From positions 186,001 through 250,000 of the forward strand of contig JAPZLL010000005.1 of assembly GCA_036250225.1 (NCBI GenBank): 64,000 bases of DNA. Reading direction: 5' to 3'. The translations under genes were made by a program, and so were the position numbers. The stretch comes from Cercophora sp. LCS_1 (lineage: Eukaryota > Ascomycota > Sordariomycetes > Sordariales > Lasiosphaeriaceae). Positions within the stretch are counted from its first letter, which is position 1. Every line of letters starts with the position of its first letter. The notes beneath the pieces are model-generated. The model made no database searches. It worked only from the letters and a program-made list of their open reading frames with translations, and was not told the DNA's origin. Shown one piece after another: positions 56,993-64,000 of this stretch.

Positions 56993-58256
56993 ACGTCGCC
57001 TTTCGAGATGGGATGCGTCATGGGAAAGGGGTTTGCCTTGGTCGAACTGTCAAATGCATGTGTTCAGCGAAACTTTCAGTTACTGGTGACGGGTCACTAT
57101 CCACATCGGGTCGGATATGTCATGCAAAACGAGAGACGGGAGCAGGCTTGCTTGTTATTAGTGCGGGAATTCATGTGTGGGAACCGGAGTCAGATGCTAT
57201 GATACTTGAAGGGCCATGTCTCAATTGTAATGCAACAAATTTTGGCGAACATACTCCCATAGACATCAAAACTAGGTTGTCGAGTGCCCTTCGTCAGCCC
57301 GCGAGCGTTGTCGTTTCCAAGGTGGCAAACACATCAGCAGGATCAAGCCACACAAAATCTGGAATCCTTCTCCATGCTCTGATCTACATGTCTATCAACC
57401 TTTGACCTGGGAACGGAGGCTGCGCTGCACAGGAGGTAAAGCCTCTCGGGCAACGTGCGGCCAGCCACCTGAGCATTGGTGCGCCGGAGCGGTAAACAAG
57501 GCGTCTCCCCTACGCGGCCCCCAGGCCCGCTCACCTCCATCCTTCGGCTCAACACCTTCTCTTGCCTATAGACGCGACAGTTCCACTCCTATTATAAACA
57601 CACACCCGAGGACAAAGGAGATAAGACTGGGAAAAACAACATGCCCATCACCAACAATGCTATACCTTTACCCACACAGCCGCTCAGCATCCCCACGAAC
57701 GGTCCCTTTTTTGTGTTGACGAGAAGTGATGTTGCCTTTAGATCCATTCATTATCCCGCAATCACAAAGAATCAGATATACGTCAGTGCCCCCAAACAGC
57801 CAGCCAGAGGTGAGCCTGCCTGCTACAGTTCCGTTCTTGTTCGCCTGTGCTGATGAGGGATGCTGATTATTAAGAGAGGTATGCGATGAGCCAGTGTTCA
57901 ACGGGAAATTTTCCTTCCTGGCCAACCCTAAATTAGAAACGCCGTCCTAGACAACCCAAAACGGCGAGAGAACGCCGGGTAACGGGACATATGAGCGTGG
58001 TAGGCGAATTGCCACGTCATTGTAATGTCCCAGAGTGCTGAGGCTTCCGATGAAAAGTATCCTCTATGTGTCATGCGAATAGGAACGGAAGCATCGACGG
58101 ATCATGCAAGACCACGGGACAAACTCTTTGAAGGAATTGACATCGCAGGTCCTGGTTCATACCTGAGGATGATTAGTCTGGAAGCAAGACGATTTGGGAA
58201 ACTATCACTTACTCAAACAACCCACACCCGGGTTAACCCGAGACACTCTCCCTCTC
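56993..58256. other. Convergent intergenic region, p24 and casein kinase I
   Basis: 1.26 kb between facing stop codons. Small frames without domains. Nothing else was recognised. Confidence 0.5.
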
Positions 58257-59770
58257 CTAGCCGCAGCAAAGTGTCTTCATGAACTTCTGGAAGCCAGTTG
58301 GCTGCGGCTGAGTGTTAGTCTGCTGCGGCACCTGGTTGTTGGGGGGCGCCACATGAGCTGTCGTCTGTCTCTGGGGCAAGGTTTGCGAACTGTGCTGGAA
58401 TTGCGCCTGTGTTGATCCCGTTGGCGTCGGCGCTGCTGCCATATAACCCCCGGGCCTCGGCTGTCCCAATGCGGGGACGTTTGGCCGACCTTGCTTCGAC
58501 TGCCTGTTCGGTGGCGTCGGGGGTTGTGCGGCGTTTAAACGAGCCATCGTGAGTTGTTGCGCTCGAGCATCGCTTTGGTGGTGGGTTGTGGCGCCCCGAG
58601 AGTTCCCGTGGATCTCCATGGCTGAGGCGCCCGGCCTGGCGTTTGGGTTGTGCAGAGCCCCAGGTCGCTCCCAGTCCCCCTTCTTGTCGGGCTTTCCGGC
58701 CTTCATCCAGTCGTACTCCCCGTCTTCGACGCCGCCGGCGTCCTTGAGCGCCTGAGTGAAAAGCTCGCGGAGGTAATCATAGTCGGGCGTGTCTTCGAAG
58801 CCGAGGTTGCGAACATACGTAAGGTACTGCACAAACTGGTCAGGGAACCCTTCGCAAAGTTCCTTGATGGCGGTGGTCTGTTTTTTCTCGCCGATCTTCT
58901 CGTACTTCTGCTTGTTAGTAGCGGCCTTGAGACCCTGCCAGGGCAGACCACCGCGCAGGAAGTACATAAACACGTGGCCCAGAGCCTCCAAATCGTCTCG
59001 TCTCGACTGTTCTCGACCGAGATGGGTGTTGATACTCATGTAACGAGCAGTTCCAGAGAGCGACTTGCGTTCCCGATACGGGATATGTTGCTTGGTTTTC
59101 GGGTCACGATATTGCTTTGCCATGCCAAAATCGACGACGTGAATGACATTGGCAGTCTTCGTGCCCGGCCTACCAATCAGGAAGTTGTCTGGCTTGATAT
59201 CCCGATAAATGAGGTTCTTTTCATGGATCGTTTGCACGCGAGAAAGCTGTAACAGCGATTAGAACGATTGTGCCAAGTAGCTAGCAACTGCGATGATGAA
59301 AAACGCACCATTTGTTTTGCGACCATCACGACCGTCTTCAGCGTGAACCTCCTGTTGCAGTGATCGAACAGATCTTCCAGCGATGGCCCAAGAAGGTCAA
59401 TCACAAGAATGTTGTGAAGACCTTCCTGACCAAAGTAGTAAACATTGGGAATGCCGGCTATATGGATGTCAGTAAAGGGTTCTACAGAGACTTTCGCTTG
59501 AGGAAGTCACTCACGGCAGCCCACTAGAATCTTGTACGTTCGATACTCATCGCGGAGCTGGGGTGCATCGCTCTTCCGAGGCTCCTACTTGGAGGTCAGC
59601 ATCGTTCGTCTAGAGAGGACGAAATGTGCTGAATGACATACAAACTTGATTGCAACTTGCTGGTTGTTGAGAAGGTTGGTTCCCTCAAAGATGACGCCGA
59701 AAGATCCCTCTCCGATCTTCTTCCCTACCCTGTAATGCACACCAACGACGTTTGAAGACGAAGAGGCCAT
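58257..59770 (-). CDS. Casein kinase I, plasma-membrane Yck1/2 type
   Basis: Four exons (59770-59642, 59584-59515, 59457-59309, 59246-58257) give 445 residues. The kinase domain (about 12-285) has Lys42 in VAIKF, the catalytic loop Asp132 in YRDIKPDN and Asp155 in DFG, and the CK1-specific segments RRDDLEALGHVFMYFLRG and LPWQGLKA. A Gln/Pro/Thr-rich tail ends KFMKTLCCG. Its vicinal cysteines resemble the palmitoylated C-terminus of yeast Yck1/Yck2 and S. pombe Cki1 rather than the nuclear Hrr25 type. It should act at the plasma membrane or endosomes in polarity, endocytosis and nutrient signalling. Splice joins are frame-exact. The upstream in-frame extension lacks an ATG. Confidence 0.94.
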
Positions 59771-62700
59771 TTTAGGCAGACTAGCAGCTGCGGAGCGGTG
59801 AGTGAACGGCGGTTGCGACAACACCGGCGAGGCTGCCTAGGACGACGGGCGCGGCGTTGGGAACCGACCGTCTTTCGGTGTCTGGAGTTCAATCATTCAG
59901 TCCCGGCCGGTGTCTAATAGAGAAAACCAAATAAAGGAGCTGGCTGCAGTCAGGATAGCTTTGGGTACAGATGCTGAATCAGAATACAGGTACGTGTCGA
60001 CGTGCAGAAGCTGTGAAAGGAACACAGTCGGAAAACAAGGCAGCCAATGTTTTTAGGAAGGTGAGGCGGAGGCAAGGCTTGGAAGGAGGACTGCGAGAAA
60101 ACACACGACCACCAAGATGTGGCGGCAAATCAGCCAGCAAACTCACCCAGTGTCTCCTGGCCCAAATGCCCGTTCCCCGTTTTCTCGGTGCAAATGGCTG
60201 GAGCCGCGTTAATAGTCCAACGGGCCGAAGAAGTCGGTGAATTCGAGGATCGAATCGTTGAGCACCTGGGTTCTTTCGTTCTTCAGCGGCTCGTGGGATC
60301 CAGGACCCGTGCGCGACCTCGGCCGTCAATGGCTGGAAGGAACTTGGAGATTGAGGCACCGTGGAAGTGGCGACGGGACGGTTGCGCGACCGCAGTCAAT
60401 CGCCCCCAAGAAGAGTTGTCGTCCGCGCGCCTTTTTATCGGCACACAGATGTTGATGGATGGCGATGATGGATTGTGGTTGCGGGTTGCGAGATGGAGAA
60501 GGAGGAAAGGCTGGGGGCGGCGAGGTGGGAAGGAGGCCGACCGACAACTCGAACAGAATGGGGAAGGCAAAGGCCTGGGAGGAAGACAAGGGAGGATCCA
60601 GGTGCACGGCCAATCCAGCAGGGGCTGGGGACCGGGCTTCGAGCGCGAGCTTCGGGCACAGCGCCAGTGGCTCGCCAATTCCAGTTGTCGAGGCCTGTCA
60701 ACCGGCCGGCTGTAACAGGGGTTGAGCAATGCGATGCCGCCATTCGGGGCATTTCAAGTGAAAAGAGGCTCAACAAGCAATGCACATATTAGGAATCAAC
60801 AGGCTCACAGGCTCACAGTTGTTTAGATTCCCGTGTTTTGAAACATCTCATGAGCCATCTGGCAGCTGCCGACCGTTTACGGTTCCCCGTGCTTCTCGTG
60901 CACCGGCGCGATGCCGACCATACGACTTCGCAATCTCGTGATTGGCGTAGGGCGGCGAGGGACCTGAAAGCAGCTGGCCGTTAGGCGGTCAAGCTCCTTG
61001 CAGCAGTTCCCATTGCCCTGCAGATTGAGTCTGTGAAGATGATGGGTCTAGCGGGGTCCCGAAATAAGAGCATCCACATTACCTAATTGCGGGAATCTTT
61101 TCGTTCGTGGCAACAATCCGGACGCTCTTGACCCTGAGCAAAGTTCTGGGCTGACGAACAGATGCTCCATCCGCAGCTCACTGCCGTCAAAAGGGACGCG
61201 GGTGAATTCGGTCATGAACAAGGCAGGTACACGGCATTGACCGAGGCCCTTGGATCGCCACTCGGCTCGGCGTTGAAATCCGGGCAGACGACGGTTTTCA
61301 GCTTGGGCTCTCTTGGCACGTCTTTCGCTAAGAACTGGAAAAACGGAAAATACCATATACGCGACACTCATCACCGCAGTAACTTGTGGGGAGAGAAGAA
61401 ACAACACATTACTTGTCGCCAGCGCCTAAAGAGCAATTATGCTCACCATTCGCGTTCCAGATCAACGATCAAGACGCTTCATCTCGAGGGTCTTCCGTCG
61501 AGGAAGCTGGATGGCGGACTGCGACATCGTGACACATGTGCATGTCCATGCTTTTTTATCGACAGGGCCAGGGCTCCGTCGTTGGCCGAAAGACGGGAAC
61601 AGGCGCATTTCTCCCGTCTCCCGCCCATTTTACTGAACAGTAGGGGTCCCGTTTCGATTCGCAGACTACGCATGACAGCAAAGATTGACGTTGGCATCCC
61701 CAACGAACAAGCACAGCTTCCTCAAAAAGGATGTGCCCCCACAGGCCCTCTCATCAGCCGCTCCGCAAATCAGCTGTCCCCGCCAGGCTCGAACGCGCTG
61801 CACAGCTTTGCCTGCTTTCGGCCGCATCCGCAATGCACCCTGAGCTGGCAGATGGGGCCGCGAAAGGGGTGACCGCCAATTGACGCTCGGCAGTGACCAC
61901 ACCACCGATGCAGGAAATCTCATTCCATCGACCTGCTTCGCAGGTTCTTTTTCATGAAACCAAAAACTTTCAATCAGCGCGCAAATTCCCAGGCGCAATA
62001 TTAGTCCACTCCACATTTGCGACCGTCTTGGAAATGCGCAACACAATAGAGTGTCTTGCCACCGAAGCTGTTACCACGCGCCTCGGGACAAGCGAGCGGT
62101 TTTGTGTTTCAGGTTTTCCAGGTTGCATGGCTCCCACGACCACAGTCCAAAAAGACTCCGGCATTCCCCGGCGACAGCGAACCAAACAAAGCTGTGCCTC
62201 TTAAGTTTCAAAACGCATCCTCGCTCCCGTCAGCTCGGGGTGTTGCCTGTCGGAAGGTGCACTGTAACCACCCCTTTTGCTCCGAAATGGCAAAAGCCAA
62301 TGCAGCGTGACACCAGCCGCTAGAGCGGACACTATTGGGGGCCATCATCCACGTCAGCTTCCTTCTCGGGATGGTTACACCAGTGCAGATACACTCCAAA
62401 GGCGTGTGACATCGATGATGATCAGAAAACAGCCTTTGGTTCCGGCAACCGCCATGCTCGGGACTCAGTAACTTGATCTCAAAAGTCGTCCCAGGTGAAA
62501 CCAGTACCAGTGAAGACAATAATGTTTCCGGCTTTCAACAAATTGTCCCAAGAGGCACACGAGAGATATTCGGTCGGTCATTACGTGGGCTCGGCGAGTG
62601 CAAGTTGGCAACCTCAGCTGCAAATGATGCAGGTAGGAAGGGGTGAGAGCGTTTTGGAGTCTTCTATACCTAGGGTCAGAGATCACACAACAGCTCCAGG

Positions 62701-63610
62701 AGTGAGGCACTACACTAATAAGGACATCGATACGGCTCAAGCATAGAGTCTTCCAGAACAATCAAGGTGTTGACCAAGCCACGAACCTTGAACAAACCTC
62801 GATCCAATGTCATGTTTCAGACCAAAAGCTCATTATAGTGTTATGAGCAGCATATCCTTGGTTGAACTGTCAAAATCTCAAATAACTGCATGGAAGTCCC
62901 AAGCAGATCCACGACACTCACCGGGACAAGACATTCAAACCCAGGTTTCAAGCAAGGAGCTCAGTTCCAGTTTTGAAATTTGATTATATCTGCTAGGCTC
63001 TGCCCGTTGGCCAACTGTACAAGTTGGATCCTCAACATATTTGAAAACACGCCAGTTATGCCCTCCAGCTAACCACACTTAGCTCGGGGATGCTCCGCTC
63101 CCTGTTTAGCTACTAGCACACTACCTAAAAATAGCGAAACCGCCTTGATATCGACTTATCGATAGAACCAGCCTCGTTTCTCAAAGGTTCGGGCTTAGTA
63201 GACTCAATCCTCGAACTTCGGACATTCATGGTGAAAGGGTTGAACACATCCCACAGAAAGAGTGCATAACCTTGATCCATGATTGACCAGTAGCCACTAA
63301 ACAGGAGACCGGCCAAGCTATATCACAAATTACTTGTACAGTTTATGAGCTGCCTGCCTGCAATGCAAAGTAAAGAAAGACCCGGCAAACTACCGAATCC
63401 ACAAAACCCCTGCTTTGTTTTTGCTACGCCGTCAGGACCCCAACAAACAAATGGAAATCAACAATAACTCCAACAAGCAGCAAGTGCCGATGCTGCAGGA
63501 AAAATCAACCCGGCCCATCGTTTTCTTCCTCACGATTTTGCCGTTCTACTCGGTCCCCGACGAACAGATACCGCCCGCTCCCCCAACCAAATGCCGACCT
63601 GGCTGTGACC
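59771..63610. other. Intergenic, 3.8 kb
   Basis: It holds the casein kinase promoter and leader and, at the far end, the 3' UTR of the next gene. Frames of 100-240 codons (for example 60119-60715 and 61162-61872) overlap on both strands and have no domain. No tRNA, repeat family or mobile element was seen. Confidence 0.5.
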
Positions 63611-63981
63611 CTAAACTCCAAAGAGATCGATCTTTCTGTCCGCGGGCAGGCCGCCAAACAACGCAACGCCGTTCCCATTCTCAGTGACAACCTCGATCGC
63701 GTCTCTGATATTCGAGGCACCCTTCTTCTCTACCGTATGGCGGTGGTACGCTTTAACCACCGTCTGCTCCGCAGCATCCCATGTCGTCCGGAACCACTTC
63801 TCCAGTTGGTGTTTCTCAATGAATGTGCGAAGCTTTGTGTCATCAGCCTTCATGATTTCGAGGAGCTTGCTGCGGTAACCGTCGTCCATGTCGTCCCATC
63901 GGCGATCAAGCCTGTCGGTGAAGACACCCATGGCTTCCGAGGGCTTGACAACCGGCCGCTTCAGCTTAGGATCACGTTGGA
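63611..63981 (-). CDS. 3' exon of an unrecognised gene, cut by the window edge
   Basis: On the minus strand a CTAAC branch-like site (63996-63992) and a CAG acceptor (63984-63982) open an exon at 63981 that runs to a TAG at 63611. It encodes about 122 C-terminal residues, charged and Trp-containing, with FTDRLDRRWDDMDDGY and HQLEKWFRTTWDAAEQ, ending ADRKIDLFGV. The gene continues beyond the right edge. I do not recognise the family. An internal ATG at 63931 could mimic a start but the frame is open before it. Confidence 0.6.
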
Positions 63982-64000
63982 CTGCATCCTTGTTAGTCTA

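Overview
The window is nuclear DNA of a filamentous ascomycete, most likely a Sordariomycete. Genes lie on both strands and are cut by short introns of about 45-100 nt with GTANGT-type donors, CTAAC/CTGAC-like branch sites and (C/T)AG acceptors. The proteins read as typical Pezizomycotina orthologues: RNA polymerase III C160, fimbrin, AP-3 mu, Ost3, casein kinase I and a family 6 cellulase. No species is named because nothing in the sequence fixes it.

Layout. 1-2.6 kb: a tandem array of about seven degenerate units of about 200 nt. Each has a tRNA-like A box, usually a B box, and often a T-run. 2.7-9.1 kb (minus strand): an SRAP/HMCES-type protein and the largest subunit of RNA polymerase III. 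9.7-13.0 kb: a DDHD-domain phospholipase A1. 13.2-13.9 kb (minus): a RING-like plus ankyrin protein. 14.7-16.9 kb: fimbrin. 17.7-19.8 kb: a sterol O-acyltransferase. 20.3-21.6 kb: an SR-type splicing factor. 23.4-24.8 kb: a mitochondrial carrier of the YPR011C/SLC25A42 type. 25.6-26.4 kb: ribosomal protein eL18. 26.8-28.0 kb (minus): mitochondrial rRNA methyltransferase MRM2. 28.7-30.7 kb (minus): an unrecognised coiled-coil protein. 31.3-32.4 kb: OST3/OST6. 36.0-37.3 kb: a secreted GH6 cellulase behind a 3.6-kb gene-free upstream region. 38.8-39.2 kb (minus): a 96-residue DMAC1/DUF4536-like membrane protein, divergent from AP-3 mu (39.4-41.1 kb). 41.1-49.6 kb: a gene-poor stretch with at most one weak small gene. 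49.6-51.8 kb: a Zn(II)2Cys6 DNA-binding domain fused to a maltose-acetyltransferase-like hexapeptide domain. 52.2-52.35 kb: an assembly gap flanked by homopolymers. 53.7-55.6 kb (minus): SWC4. 56.2-57.0 kb: a p24-family cargo receptor. 58.3-59.8 kb (minus): casein kinase I of the Yck1/2 type. 59.8-63.6 kb: no gene seen. 63.6-64.0 kb (minus): the 3' end of an unrecognised gene.

Most of these genes are housekeeping and are not a functional cluster. Several pairs are divergent and share short promoters: RPC1/phospholipase, RING-ankyrin/fimbrin, coiled-coil/OST3, DMAC1-like/AP-3 mu and SWC4/p24. The most unusual items are the tRNA-like tandem array at the left end and the transcription factor-acetyltransferase fusion, whose expected catalytic histidine position reads as cysteine. 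Gene models were spliced by eye and checked for reading-frame continuity; no database search was possible.
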